Shown in pieces: positions 1 to 13,204 of a stretch of 64,000 nucleotides of DNA (position 1 is its first letter; every line of letters begins with the position of its first letter). A program made the translations under genes and the position numbers. Source of the stretch: Homarus americanus (taxonomy: Eukaryota > Arthropoda > Malacostraca > Decapoda > Nephropidae); contig NW_024756914.1 in NCBI RefSeq assembly GCF_018991925.1, forward strand, positions 11,081,218-11,145,217, written 5' to 3'. The notes beneath the pieces were generated by a model. It made no database searches. It worked only from the letters and a program-made list of their open reading frames with translations, and was not told the DNA's origin.

Positions 1-44
<44 letters not shown>

Positions 45-47
45 ATA

Positions 48-87
<40 letters not shown>
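1..87. repeat. (CA)n microsatellite, interrupted
   Basis: Dinucleotide CA run with a short break (CGTATACACC) near position 42. It abuts the LINE relic that follows. Confidence 0.95.
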
Positions 88-549
88 AACGTAGCGTCAC
101 CAGCCTGGTCGTCTTCAACTCCACCCAACAACGTCAGCTAGAGAAGGTACAGAAAGGGTCTGCAGAATCATGCTCGGCGCAGAATACCCGCCAACGCTCT
201 CCACCCTGGAAACGCCATCCCTCAGTGACCTCCACCACCAAGAACTAGCAAGGTTTGCCGTGACTACTGCACCACCCTCGTCATTGCCACCCTCCTGCCA
301 CCTGCAGCCCCCACCCACCTCGTGCAGTCCGCCACTACAAAATTCAGCCCATAAGAGCCCGCACTGATAGATATAAGAACAGCACCATCCCATCTATTGT
401 TAAAATAATAAACAACTCCTGATTGATGTACTGTACAGCCCTGTAAATGTATTCGAATGCATATTATACTATGTCTAAATCAAATGTAAGTTTATATTTT
501 CAGCCACCGGCTGCAACCTAAATGGACCGTTTATTATTATTGTTATTAT

Positions 550-553
<4 letters not shown>
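88..553 (+). mobile_element. 3' end of a dead non-LTR retrotransposon
   Basis: Translated in two frames, the segment resembles the C-terminus of LINE reverse transcriptases: LEKVQKG, then after a frame change MLGAEYPPTLSTLETPSLSD and HHQELARFA, then near the stop RARTDRYKNSTIPSIVKIIN. The frame breaks show it is non-functional. A 3' UTR-like stretch follows, with the words TATATTTTCAGCC and a (TTATTATTA) tail leading into (CA)n. The same tail arrangement recurs at 20690-20829. This is a 5'-truncated copy that begins in the upstream CA repeat. The superfamily (Jockey/CR1-like) is inferred. Confidence 0.7.

Positions 554-621
<68 letters not shown>
554..621. repeat. (CA)n microsatellite
   Basis: Uninterrupted CA run directly after the ATT-rich tail of the LINE relic. 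Confidence 0.95.
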
Positions 622-622
<1 letters not shown>

Positions 623-681
623 ACGGTCACTGAGACAAATACTTTAATAAACCAGAAAGAAACGATGATGCTGAGTTGAAT

Positions 682-2435
682 ACACAGGAACTCCTACAGT
701 AAGACAGTAACACCTACAGTAACACAGTAACACCTACAGTAACACCGTAACTCCTACAGTAACACAGTAACTCCTACAGTAACACAGGAACGCCTACAGT
801 AACACAGTAACACCATAACTCCTACAGTAACACCGTAACTCCTACAGTAACACAGTAACACCAACAGTAACACAGTAACACCTACAGTAACACAGTAACT
901 CCTACAGTAACACCGTATTTCCTGTAACACCGTAACTCCTACAGAAACACAGTAACTCCTACAGTAACACTGTAACTCCTACAGTAAACAAGTAACTCCT
1001 ACAGTAACACAGTAACACCTACAGTAACACCGTAACCTACAGTAACACCGTAACTCCTACAGTAACATGGTAACACAGTAACTCCTGCACCCTACAGTAC
1101 CGTAACTCCTACAGTAACACCGTAACTCCTACAGTAACACCGCACTCCTACAGTAACACATAACACCGTAACACCTACAGTAACACAGTAACACCGTAAC
1201 ACCTACAGTAACACAGTAACACCTACAGTAACAGTCAACTCCACACAGTAACACCTACAGTAACACAGTAACTCATACAGTAACACAGTAACACCTACAG
1301 TAACACCGTAACTCCTACAGTAACACAGTAACACACAGTAAATACCCTACAGTAACACCTACAGTAACACAGTAACACCGTAACCCTACAGTAACACAGT
1401 AACTCCTACAGTAACACAGTAACTCCTACAGTAACACAGTAACTCCTACAGTAGCACAGTAGACTCCTACAGTAACACAGTAACTCCTACAGTAACACAG
1501 TAACTCCTACAGTAACACAGTAACCCTACAGTAACACAGTAACTCCTACATAACACCGTAACTCCTACAGTAACACCTACAGTAACACAGTAACACCGTA
1601 ACTCCTACAGTAACACCGTAACTCCTCAGTAACACCCATAACTCCTACAGTAACACAGTAACTCCTACAGTAACACCGTAACTCCTACAGTAACAACTGC
1701 ACTCTACAGTAACACAGTACTTACAGTAACACAGTAACTCCTACAGTAACATACCCTAAGAACACTGTAACTCCTACAGTAAATGTAACTCCTACAGTAA
1801 TACAGTAACACAGCAACACCGTAACTCCTACAGTAACACAGTAACACCTACAGTACACAGTAACACTGCACCTACAGTAACACAGTAACTCCTACAGTAA
1901 CACAGTAACTCCTACAGTAACACAGTAACTCCTACAGTAACACCGCAACTCCTACAGTAACACAGCAACTCCTACAGTAACACAGTAACTCCTACAGTAA
2001 CACAGTAACTCCTACAGTAACACAGTAACACCGTAACTCCTACAGTAACACAGTAACCCCTACAGTAACACAGTCACCCTACACAACACAGTAACTCCTA
2101 CAGTAAGACAGTAACCCTACAGTAACACAGTAACTCCTACAGTAACACAGTAACTCCTAGACAGTACTCCCAGTAACACAGTAACACCTACAGTAACACA
2201 GTAACTCCTACAGTAACACTGTAACTCCTACAGTAAGACAGTAACTCCTACAGTAAGACAGTAACTCCTACAGTAACACAGTAACTCCTACAGTAACACA
2301 GTAACTCCTACAGTAACACAGTAACTCAAACAGTAACACAGTAACTCCTACAGTAACACCGTAACTCCTACAGTAACACAGTAACACCTACAGTAACACA
2401 GTAACTCCTACAGTAACACAGTAACTCCTACAGTA
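682..2435. repeat. 20-bp minisatellite, unit CTCCTACAGTAACACAGTAA
   Basis: About 85-90 head-to-tail units. Variants swap CTCC for CACC and ACAGTAA for ACCGTAA, and many units have small deletions. TAA stops occur in every unit, so no frame stays open. The boundary with the next array at 2436 is abrupt. Confidence 0.95.
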
Positions 2436-5400
2436 GGCCCATTCACCCAAGGTTGTACCATTCACCCAAGGTTGTACCATTCACCCAAGGCTGTACCATT
2501 CACCCAAGGTTGTACCATTCACCCAAGGTTGTACCATTCCACCAAGGTACCATTCACCCAGCTGTACCATTCCACCAGCTGTACCATTCACCGGTTGTAC
2601 CATTCACCCAAGGCTGTACCTTCACCCAAGGCTGTACCATTCACCCAAGGTTGTACCATTCACCCAAGGCTATACCATTCACCGGCTGTACCATTCACCA
2701 AAAACCAGGCTGTACCATTCCCCCAAGGCTGTACCATTCACCCAAGGTTGAATTCTACCTGCTACATTCACCCAAGGCTGTACCATTCACCAGGCTGTAC
2801 CATTCACCCAATGCTGTACCATTCACGCTGTTGTACCATCTACCCAAGGCTGTACCATACCCAAGGCTGTACCATTCACCCAAGGTACCATTCACCCAAG
2901 GCTGTACCATTCACCCAAGGTTGTACCATTCACCCAAGGCTGTTTCACTCACCGCAAGTTAACATTATTCAAGGCTGTACCATTCACCCAAGGTTGTACC
3001 ATTCACCCAAGGCTGTACCATCCACCCAAGGTTGTACCATTCACCCAAGGTTGTACCATATTCACCCTGCTGTACCATTCACCGGTTGTACCATTCACCC
3101 AAGGCTGTACCATTCACCCAAGGTTGTACCATTCACTTGCTGTACCATTCACCCAAGGCCATTCACCTGTTGTACCATTCACCAAGGCTGTACCATTCAC
3201 TGCTAGCCATTACCGTAAAATTATTCACCCAAGGTTGTACCATTCACCCAAGGCTGTACCATTCACCCAAGGCTGTACCATTCACCGGCTGTACCATTCA
3301 CCAAGGCTGCACTTGACCTTACCGGCTGTACACATTCACCGGCTGTACCATTCACCGGCTGTACCATTCACCCAAGGCTGTACCATTCACCCAAGGCTGT
3401 ACCATTCACCGGCTGTACCATTCACCAAGGTTGTACCATTCACCCGAGGTTGTACCATTCACCAGGTTGTACCATTCACCAAGGCTGTACCATTCACCCA
3501 AGGTTGTACCATTCACCGTACAAAATATTCACCTGTTGTACCATTCACCCAAGGCTGTACCATTCACTCAAGGTTGTACCATTCCACCCAAGGCTGTACC
3601 ATTCACCCAAGTAAAATTATTCACCCAAGGTTGTACCATTCACCCAAGGCTCCATTCACCAGTGTTGTACCATTTACCCAAGGCTACCTATTCACCCAAG
3701 GCTGTACCATTCACCGGCTGTACCATTCACCGCAGCTGTACCATTCACCCAAGGCTGTACCATTCACCGGCTGTACCATTCACCCAAGGCTGTACCATTC
3801 ACCGTTAAAAATTATTCACCGGCTGTACCATTCACCCAAGGTTGTACCATTCACCCAAGGTTGTACCATTCAGCCAAGGCTGTACCATTCACCCAAGGTT
3901 GTCCATTCACCCGTTGTTGTACCATTCACCGGTTGTTAAAATTTATTCACCCAAGGTTGTACCATTCACCCAAGGTTAAATTATTCACCTTAAAATTCAC
4001 CTAATGTTGTACCATTCACCAAGGTTGCATCATTCACCTGTTGCTACCATTTCTACCTAAGGTTGTACCATTCACCCAAGGTTGAATCATTCACCTGTTA
4101 AAACTATTCACCCAAGGTTGTACCATTCACCAAGGTTACCTATTCACCCAAGGTTGTACCATTCACCCAAGGTTGTACCATTCACCCAAGGCTGTACCAT
4201 TCACCAAGGTTACCATTCACCCAAGGTTGTACCATTCACCAAGGTTGTACCATTGTCCGGCTGTACTATTCACCCAAGATTACCATTCACCCAAGGTACT
4301 CATTCACGAAGGTTGTACCATTCACCCAAGGTTGTACCATTCACCCAAGGCTGTACCATTCACCCAAGGCTGTACCATTCACCTGTTGTACCATTACCGC
4401 TGTACCATTCACCCAAGGCTGTACCATTCACCCAAGGTTGTACCATTCACCCAAGGCTATTATATTCACCTGCTGTACCATTGTCCAGTTGTACCATTCA
4501 CCCAAGGTTTTACCATTCACCTGTTGTAATCCATTCACCCAAGGTTGACACCATTCACCCAAGGTTGTACCATTCACCCAAGGTTGTACCATTCACCCAA
4601 GGTTGTGTACCATTCACCTGCTGTACCATTCACCCAAGGTTGTACCATTCACCCGAGGCTGTACCATTCACCCAAGGCTGTACCATTCACCTGTCCATTC
4701 ACCGGTTGTACCATTCACCCAAGGCTGTACCATTCACCGGTTGTACCATTCACCTGCGGTTGTACCATTCACCCAAGGTTGTACTCATTGTCCCAAGGTT
4801 GTACCATTCACCCAAGGTTGTACCATTCACCCAAGGCTGTACCATTCACCCAAGGTTGTACCATTCACCCAAGGTTGTACCATTCACCCAAGCTTGTACC
4901 ATTCACCCAAGGCTGTACCTTCATTCCCACCTGTTGTACCATTCACCCAAGGTTGTACCATTCACCAAGGCTGTACCATTCACCCAAGGTTGTACCATTC
5001 ACCCAAGGCTGTATCATTCACCTGCTGTACCATTGTCCTGTTGTACCATTCACCCAAGGCTGGACCATTCACCAAGGCTGTACCATTCACCCAAGGCTGT
5101 ACCATTCACCCAAGGCTTACCATTCACCCAAGGTTGTACCATTCACCCAAGGTTTTACATTCACCCAGGCTGTACCATTCACCGGTTGTACCATTCACCG
5201 GTTGTACCATTCACCCAAGGTTGTACCATTCACCCAAGGCTGTACCATTCACCCTGCTGTACCATTCACCTAGGTTGTACCATTCACCCAAGGTTGTACC
5301 ATTCACCCAAGGTTGTACCATTCACCCAAGGCTGTACCATTCACCCAAGGTTGTACCATTCACCAGTTGCTGTACCATTCACCCAAGGCTGTACCATTCA

Positions 5401-5508
5401 CCCAAGGTTGTACCATTCACCCAAGGCTGTACCATTCACCCAAGGTTGTACCATTCACCCAAGGTTGTACCATTCACCCAAGGTTGTACCATTGTCCCAA
5501 GGTTGTAC
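2436..5508. repeat. 19-bp minisatellite, unit TTGTACCATTCACCCAAGG
   Basis: About 160 units alternate TTGTACC and CTGTACC. Some carry deletions of a few bases or larger substitutions such as TAAAATTATTCACC. The unit has no stop codon in any plus frame, and 19 is not a multiple of 3. Several overlapping open frames of up to about 500 codons therefore cross the array. They are repeat artefacts, not genes. Confidence 0.95.
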
Positions 5509-5576
5509 TGGCAGCCACGTCTTCTGTCTACCTGCTGGTCTGTCTATGCTTACCCGTGTCTCCCTGTTCACCTGTC

Positions 5577-5730
5577 CTAGCCTAACCTATGGTAACCCAA
5601 CCTAACCTACCAGTTAATCTGTCTTGTCCTAACCCAACCAACCTACCTGTGTGCCTATCCTAACCTATCCTACCTGTGTACCCTGTCCTAACCTAACCTA
5701 CCTGTGTACCTGTCCTAACCTAACCCAGCC
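5577..5730. repeat. Degenerate CCTAACCTAAC / CCTACCTGTGTACCTGTC repeat
   Basis: CCTAA pentamers, which match the arthropod telomere word TTAGG on the other strand, are mixed with CTACCTGTGTACCTGTC. This is an interstitial copy, not a chromosome end. Confidence 0.75.
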
Positions 5731-6172
5731 TACCTGTCCTAAAAAGAGGATTCTACCCTGAACCATCGGGGTAAAAAAAACTAAATACCCTCCCACTAAC
5801 CTGACGCTCCACCTTTAACAAAATACCTTCTCTTAATACCAATTAGGGAAACAAACACACGAAAAGGATTCATTCGGATACTTGTGTGATCAATGGTAGT
5901 GGTATCAAGTAGAGGTCAGCCTGGTGGTATTGTCTCGAGGTGGTATTGTCTCCTTCCTTCCTTTCTTTTCTTCATTCTTTTCCTCCCTTCGTATTCCTTT
6001 TTTTTCCTGCTTCTTTTAAATAATTCTCTCTCTCTCACATAACCTTCCACCTCCACCATTCTGTCTCCCCCACAGCGAGCGTGGTAGAGGTACACACATA
6101 GCTGGCCGACACGACACCCACCCGTAGCCTATTATCAGAGGATGATGTTGAACCTGGAACAATACCGGCCAT
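5731..6172. other. Low-copy spacer, no gene seen
   Basis: Between arrays. It has short T-rich and CT-rich runs (5950-6040) but no convincing coding frame, splice pair or RNA gene. Confidence 0.6.
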
Positions 6173-6938
6173 CACCACCACCACCACCACCCACTACTTG
6201 ACCACCACCACCACTCGACCACCACCCACTACTTGACCACCACACCCACTACTCGACCACCACCCACTACTGACCACCACCACTCATGACCACCACCCAC
6301 TTGACCACCAACCACTACTGACCACCACCCACCACCTGACCACCACCCACTACTTGACCACCAACCACTACTTGACCACCAACCACTACTTGACCACCAA
6401 CCACTACTTGACCACCACCCACTACTTGCGCCACCACCCACTACTTGACCACCACCCACTACTGCCACCACCCACTACTGACCACACCACCACCACTTGC
6501 CACCACCCACTACTTGACCACCACCCACTACTTGACCACCACCCACTACTCTGACCACCACCCACTACCTGACCACCACCCACTACCTGACCACCACCCA
6601 CTGCTTGACTCACCACCCACTGCTTGACCACCACCCACTACTTGACCACCACCCACTACTTGACCACCACCCACTACTTGACCACCACCCACTACTGACC
6701 ACCACCCACTACTTGACCACCACCCACCACTTGGACCACCACCCACTGCGACCACCACCCACCACTGGACCACCACCCACTACTGACCACCACCACTACT
6801 AACCACCACCCACTCACTGACCACCACCCACTACTTGACCACCACCCACTACTAGACCCACCACCCACTGCTGGACCACCACCCACTCTTGACCACCGCC
6901 CACTACGACCACCACCCACTACTTAACCACCACCCACT
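6173..6938. repeat. 18-bp minisatellite, unit CCACCCACTACTTGACCA
   Basis: About 42 units vary by one to three bases (TACTTGACC, TACTGACC, CACTTGGACC). The minus strand reads as Gly/Trp/Val-rich frames that are only translations of the repeat. The array runs into a scaffold gap. Confidence 0.95.
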
Positions 6939-7038
6939 NNNNNNNNNNNNNNNNNNNNNNNNNNNNNNNNNNNNNNNNNNNNNNNNNNNNNNNNNNNNNN
7001 NNNNNNNNNNNNNNNNNNNNNNNNNNNNNNNNNNNNNN
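6939..7038. other. Assembly gap, exactly 100 N
   Basis: A run of 100 N. The round number suggests a placeholder of unknown true length. An 18-bp array ends on its left and a 52-bp array starts on its right. Confidence 0.99.
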
Positions 7039-10000
7039 ACCGTGGTGTTGAGGACTACAAACCCATCACCAAGCATGGTAGTGTTGAGGACACCACCAAA
7101 CCCCTCTCAACACCAAACATGGGCCAGTGGGACTACCAAAACCCACCTCCAACACTAAGCATGGGCCAGTGAGGACTACCAACACACCTCATCACCAAAC
7201 ATGGGCCAGTGTTGGCCCACAAACACCTCTCAAAACTAAGTGTTGAGCTACCAACCAAGCCCACACCTCTCATCCAAACTGGGCCAGGTGAGGACTACCC
7301 ACAAACCCACACCTCTCAACACCAAACATGGCCAGTGTTGGGACTACAACCCCTACAAACGCCACAAACCCACTCTCAACACCAAACATGGGCCGGACTA
7401 CCAAACCCACACCTCAACACCAAACGTGGGCCAGGTGAGGACTACCCAAACCCACACCTCATCACCAAACATGGGCCAGTGTTGGACTACCCACCAAACC
7501 CACCTCCAACACCAAACATGGGCCAGTGTTGTTAGGATGAGGACTACCAACCAAACCCACACCTCTCATCACCAAACATGGGCCAGGTGTTGAGGACTAC
7601 CCACACCCACACCTCTCAAAACTAAACATGGGCCAGTTTGAGGACTACCAACCAAACCCACACTCTCATCACCAAACATGGGCCAGTGTTGAGGACTACC
7701 CACCAAACCCACACCTCTCAACACCAAACGTGGGCCGTGTTGAGGACCTGCAAACCCCACCTCTCAACACCAAACATGGGCCAGTGTTGAGGACTCCCAC
7801 CAAACCCACCTCTCAACACCAAACATGGGCCAGTGTTGAGGCCACCAACAACCCACCTCATCACCAAACATGGGCCAGTGTTGAGATAAACCCACACCTC
7901 TCAAAACTAAGCGTGGGCCAGTGTTGGACTACCAACCAAACCCACCTCTCATCACCAAACATGAGTGTTGAGGACACCCACCAAACCCACACCTCTCAAC
8001 ACCAAACGTGGGCCAGTGTTGTACACAAACCCACACCTCTCAACACCAAACGTGGGGTGTTGAGGACCTAAACCCACACCTCTTAAACAACGTGGGCCAG
8101 TGTTGAGGACTCTCATCACCAACATGGGCCAGTGTTGAGGACACCCACAAACCCACCTCTCAACACCAAACATGGGCCAGTGTTGAGACCCAAACCCACA
8201 CCTCTTCACCAAACATGGGCCAGTGGGACTACCACCAAACCCCACACCTCTCAACACCAAACGTGGGCCAGTGTTGAGCTACCCGACCCACACCTCTCAT
8301 CACCAAACATGGGCCAGTGTTGAGGACTACAAACCCACCTCATCACCAAACATGGGCCAGTGTTGAGGACTACCACCAAACCACACCAACACCAAGCAGT
8401 GTTGAGGACACCAAACCCACACCTCTCAACGTGGGCCAGTGGAGGACACCCACACCTCTCAACATTAAACATGGGCCAGTGTTGAGGACTACCCACCAAA
8501 CACATCTCCAACATTAAACGTGGGCCAGTGTTGGACTACAAACCCACACCTCTCAACAAACGGGCAGTGTTGGCCCACACCTCATCACCAAACATGGGCC
8601 AGTGGGACTACCAACCAAACCCCTCATCACCAAACATGAGCCAGTGGTGAGGTACCCACAAACCCACCTCTCAACATTAAACATGGGCCAGTGTTGAGGG
8701 ACTACCAGCAAACCCACACCTCTCACATGGGCCAGTGTTGAGGACTACCAACCCCTCTCATCACCAAACATGGGCCAGTGTTGAGGACACCAACAAACCC
8801 CTCTCATCACCAAACATGGGCCAGTGTTGAGGACTACCCACCAAACCCACACCTCAACACCAAACGTGGGCCAGTGTTGAGGACTAACCCCACCTCTCAA
8901 AACTAAACGTGGGCAAGTGTTGAGGACCCGTAAACCTCTCATCACAAACATGGGCCAGTGTTGAGGACTACCCACCAAACCCTCTCATCACCAAACATGG
9001 GCCAGTGTTGAGGACTACCCACCAAACCCACCTCTCATCACCAAACATGGGCCCCACCAACCAACACCTCATCACCAAACAGGGCCAGTGTTGGGACTAC
9101 CCAAACCCACCTCTCAACACAAACGTGGGCCAGTGTTGGTACCAACCCACACCTCTCAAAACTAAACGTGGGCAAGTGTTGGGACTACCAACCAAACCCA
9201 CACTCTCATCACCAAACATGGGCCAGTGTTGAGGACTACCACCAAACCCACCTCATCACCAAACATGGGCCAGTGAGGGACACAAACCCCTCTCATCACC
9301 AAACATGGGCCAGTGTTGAGGACTAAACCCACCTCATCACCAAACATGGGCCAGTGGACACCCACAAACCCACCTCTCAACACCAAACGTGGGCCAGTGT
9401 TGGCTTACCAACCAAGCCCACACCTCTCATCACCAAACATGGGCCGGGCTACCCACCCACACCTCACACCAAACGTGGGCGAGGACCCAAACACACCTCT
9501 ACAGCCAGTGTTGGCCACCTCTCATCACCAAACATGGGCCAGTGTTGAGACTACCCACCAAACCCACCTCTCATCACCAAACATGGGCCAGTGTTGAGGA
9601 CACCCACCAAACCTCTCAACACCAAACATGGGCCAGTGTTGAGGACTAAAACCCTCTAACACCGTGTTGACCCAAACCCACACTCTCATCACCAAACATG
9701 AGGGACCCCACCAAACCCACCTCTCATCACCAACATGGGCCAGTGTTGAGGACTACAAACCCCTCTCATCACAAGCATGGGCCAGTGTTGAGGACTACCA
9801 ACAAACCCCACCTCTCATCACAAACATGGGCCAGTGTTGAGGACCCCACCAAACCACCTCTCAAACCAAACGTGGGCCAGTGAGGGCTAACCAAACCCCT
9901 CATCACCAAACATGGGCCAGTGTTGAGGACCACCAAACCCACCTCTCAACACCAAACGTGGGCCAGTGTTGAGGACTACCCACAAACCCACCTCTCAACA

Positions 10001-11015
10001 CAAACATGGGCCAGTGTTGGGACACCACCAAACCCACACCTCTCAACCAAACATGGGCCAGTGTTGAGGACTACCAACAAACCCACACCTCTCATCACCA
10101 AACATGGGCCAGTGGAGGACAAACCCACACCTCTAAAACTAAACGTGGGCCAGTGTTGAGGACTACCAACCAAACCCACACTCTCATCACCAAACATGGG
10201 CCAGTGGGACTACCCACCAAACCCACACACCTCTCAACACCAAACATGGGCCAGTGTTGAGGACACCACCAAACCCCTCCAACGCAAGCATTGGGCCAGT
10301 GTGAGGACTACAAACCCACACTCTCAAAACTAAACATGGGCCAGTGTTGAGGACTACCAACCAAACCCACACCTCTCATCACCAAACATGGGCGGACTAC
10401 CCACAAACCCACACTCTCATCACCAAGCATGGGCCAGTGTTGAGGACTCCACAAACCCACCTCTCATCACAAACATGGGCCGAGACTACCCACCAAACCC
10501 ACCTCTCAACACCAAGCATGGGCCAGTGTTGAGGACACCCACACCTCTCACCAAACATGGGCCAGTGTTGAGGACCCACCAACCACACACCTCATCACCA
10601 AACATGGGCCAGTGTTGAGACTACCCACCAAACCCCACCTCTCAACGTGGGCCAGTGAGACTCCTAAACCCACCTCTCAACACCAAGCATGGGCCAGTGT
10701 TAGGACACCAACCAAACCCACACCTCTCAGGCCAGTGTTGGGACCTAAACCCCACCTCTCATCATCAAACATGGGCCAGTGTTGAGACTCCACAAACCCA
10801 CCTCTCATCACCAAACATGGGCCAGTGTTGAGGACTACCCCAAACCCACACTCTCAAACCCAAACATGGGCCAGTGTTGAGGACTACCAAAACCCACAAC
10901 TCTCATCACCAAACATGGGCCAGTGTTGGGGCTACCACCAAACCACCTCTCAACTAAACATGGGCCAGTGTTGAGGACTACCCTAAACCCACACCCTCTC
11001 AACATTAAACATGGG
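7039..11015. repeat. ~52-bp minisatellite with GGGCCAGTGTTGAGGACTAC core
   Basis: About 80 units. Each contains ACCAAACATGGGCCAGTG, then TTGAGGACTACC, then CACCAAACCCACACCTCTCA. Variants alternate CATCACC with CAACACC and ACATGGG with ACGTGGG. Deletions of 1-10 bp are very common. Open frames of up to about 150 codons on both strands are repeat artefacts. Confidence 0.95.
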
Positions 11016-11224
11016 CGGAAAACAAACTTAACTTACCATCACTCCGCGCCATCCGCGAGGTCAGCCACCACACTCACCTCAGACTCGGCCATTAACATTT
11101 CTCACACACTGATGCTACAGGTAGGTGGGTGTGGCAGCTATCAGGCCAACACTACATCCGGCCAAGCACTGCACCATACAGCATACAGTCTAACGCCGCA
11201 CATTTGTAACGTTACATTGAAACT
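11016..11224. other. Short low-copy island between arrays
   Basis: A CpG-containing island between two satellites. On the minus strand, a tiny frame MLMAESE (11098-11078) runs into a canonical AG|GTGAGT donor, and GTAAGT occurs 50 bases further on. The island is too short to call a gene. Confidence 0.3.
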
Positions 11225-12447
11225 ACTGTGAAACATTGAACACTGTAACGCTACATTTAAACTGCGTAACGCTACATTTAAACTTCTACTTCATTTTAAC
11301 TACTACCTTACATTTAAAATATTGTCGCTACATTTAAACTACTGTAACGCTTCATTTTACGCTGCTGTAACGCTACGTTTGAACTATTCGCACTGACACA
11401 GCTTAACCTGTATTAATAATTTATAAACTACTTTAGCATCACGAAAACTATGTTACAGCTTTAAACAGACACTACAGTAATACAACTGTTTAAACTATTG
11501 TAACGCTTCATTTAAACTACTGTAACGCTACATTTAAACTACTGTAACGCTTCATTTAAACTACTGTAACGCTTCATTTAAACTATTGTAACGCTTCATT
11601 TAAACTACTGTAACGCTACATTTAAACTACTGTAACGCTTCATTTAAACTACTGTAACGCTTCTATTGAAACTACTGTAACGCCACATTTAAACTACTGT
11701 AACGCTTCAGTTTAAACAACTGTAACGTTTATTTAAACTATTGTAGTTTCATTTAAACTACTGTAACGCTTCATTTAAACTACTGTAACGCTACATTTAA
11801 ACTACTGTAACGCTTCATTTAAACTATTGTAACGCTTCATTTAAACTATTGTAACGCTACATTTAAACTATTGTAACGCTTCATTTAAACTACTGTAACG
11901 CTTCATTTAAACTACTGTAACGCTACATTTAAACTATTGTAACGCTACATTTAAACTATTGTAACGCTTCATTTAGACTACTGTAACGCTTCATTTAAAC
12001 TACTGTAACGCTACATTTAAACTATTGTAACGCTACATTTAAACTATTGTAACGCTTCATTTAAACTACTGTAACGCTTCATTTAAACTATTGTAACGCT
12101 ACATTTAAACTATTGTAACGCTTCATTTAAACTACTGTAACGCTACATTTAAACTACTGTAACGCTACATTTAAACTACTGTAACGCTACATTTAAACTA
12201 CTGTAACGCTACATTTAAACTACTGTAACGCTACATTTAAACTATTGTATCGCTTCATTTAAACTATTGTAACGCTTCATTTAAACTACTGTAACGCTAC
12301 ATTTAAACTACTGTAACGCTACATTTAAACTACTGTAACGCTTCATTTAAACTACTGTAACGCTTCATTTAAACTACTGTAACGCTTCATTTAAACTACT
12401 GTAACGCTTCATTTAAACTACTGTAACGCTTCATTTAAACTACTGTA
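11225..12447. repeat. 22-bp minisatellite (AAACTACTGTAACGCT + WCATTT)
   Basis: About 50 units, more homogeneous than the arrays upstream. The main variation is ACTACTG/ACTATTG and GCTACATTT/GCTTCATTT. The units become nearly identical after 11,480. Confidence 0.95.
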
Positions 12448-12574
12448 ACAGGGTAGTTGATGGCGTGATCCACTGAGTTTAGCTGAATTAAAACCAGACA
12501 CGTGAGGTCAAACAAGCACTTGAGGTACGGTGTCAAGTTAAGGGCGAGCGTTACCTCCAGTCTACTCTCCAGGC

Positions 12575-12945
12575 ACCCCAAGCCTCCCTCCTCCTCCTCC
12601 CCCATCCCCCCTTTCCTCCTCCTCCTCCTCCCATCCCCCCCCCTTCCTCCCTCCTCCTCCCATCCCCCTTCCTCTTCCTCCTGAGTCCCCCTTCCTTCCT
12701 CCTCCTCCCATCCTCCCCTTCCTCTCCCTCCTCCTCCCATCCTCCTTTCCTCCCTCCTCCTCTTCCCATCCCCCTTCCTCCTTCCTCCCATCCCCCCTTC
12801 CTCCTTCCCCTCCTCCCCCTCCCCATCCCCTCCTCCACCCCTCTCCTCCTCCTTCCTCCTCCCCATCCCCCTTCCTCCTCCACCCTTCCCCTTCCTCCTC
12901 CACCTTTCCCCCCATCCCCATCCCCCTCCCTCCCACCCTCAGGAA
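12575..12945. repeat. Pyrimidine-rich CCTCCTCCTCCCATCCCCC array
   Basis: Polypyrimidine tract on the plus strand built from CCTCCTCC and CCATCCCC words. The minus strand reads as Gly/Glu/Arg-rich frames that are artefacts. Confidence 0.9.
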
Positions 12946-13204
12946 TTTCAGTCACAGGCTTAACTTCAGTAGTCAATATCACGTTTCAGTTGTTTACAGT
13001 ATAGAGCTGCAGCAGAGAGAGACTGTGGTAACCTGGAGACAACAGCAGGGTACAGGGCAAGGGCCAGACATCAATACCAACCAATGCCTTTATATAAAAC
13101 CCGATCGTAAGGCACAGCGCTCACGTCAACCAAGACCGGGACACAATACCTCCTTCACTAAACTGACTCAAGTGCCGGAAAGAGAGAAGTAACTTGATGC
13201 CAAA

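Noticed and set aside
2453..5605. Open frames of up to 507 codons (YHSPKAVPFTQGCTIHPRL)
   Set aside because: They are translations of the 19-bp unit in rotating frames, several open at once and mostly lacking ATG starts.
11056..11098. Minus-strand micro-exon MLMAESE ending in AG|GTGAGT
   Set aside because: Only seven codons on an island between satellites and no partner exon. Chance is the better explanation.
682..12447. CRISPR-like arrays from regular direct repeats
   Set aside because: Units are contiguous with no unique spacers, and the genome is clearly eukaryotic.
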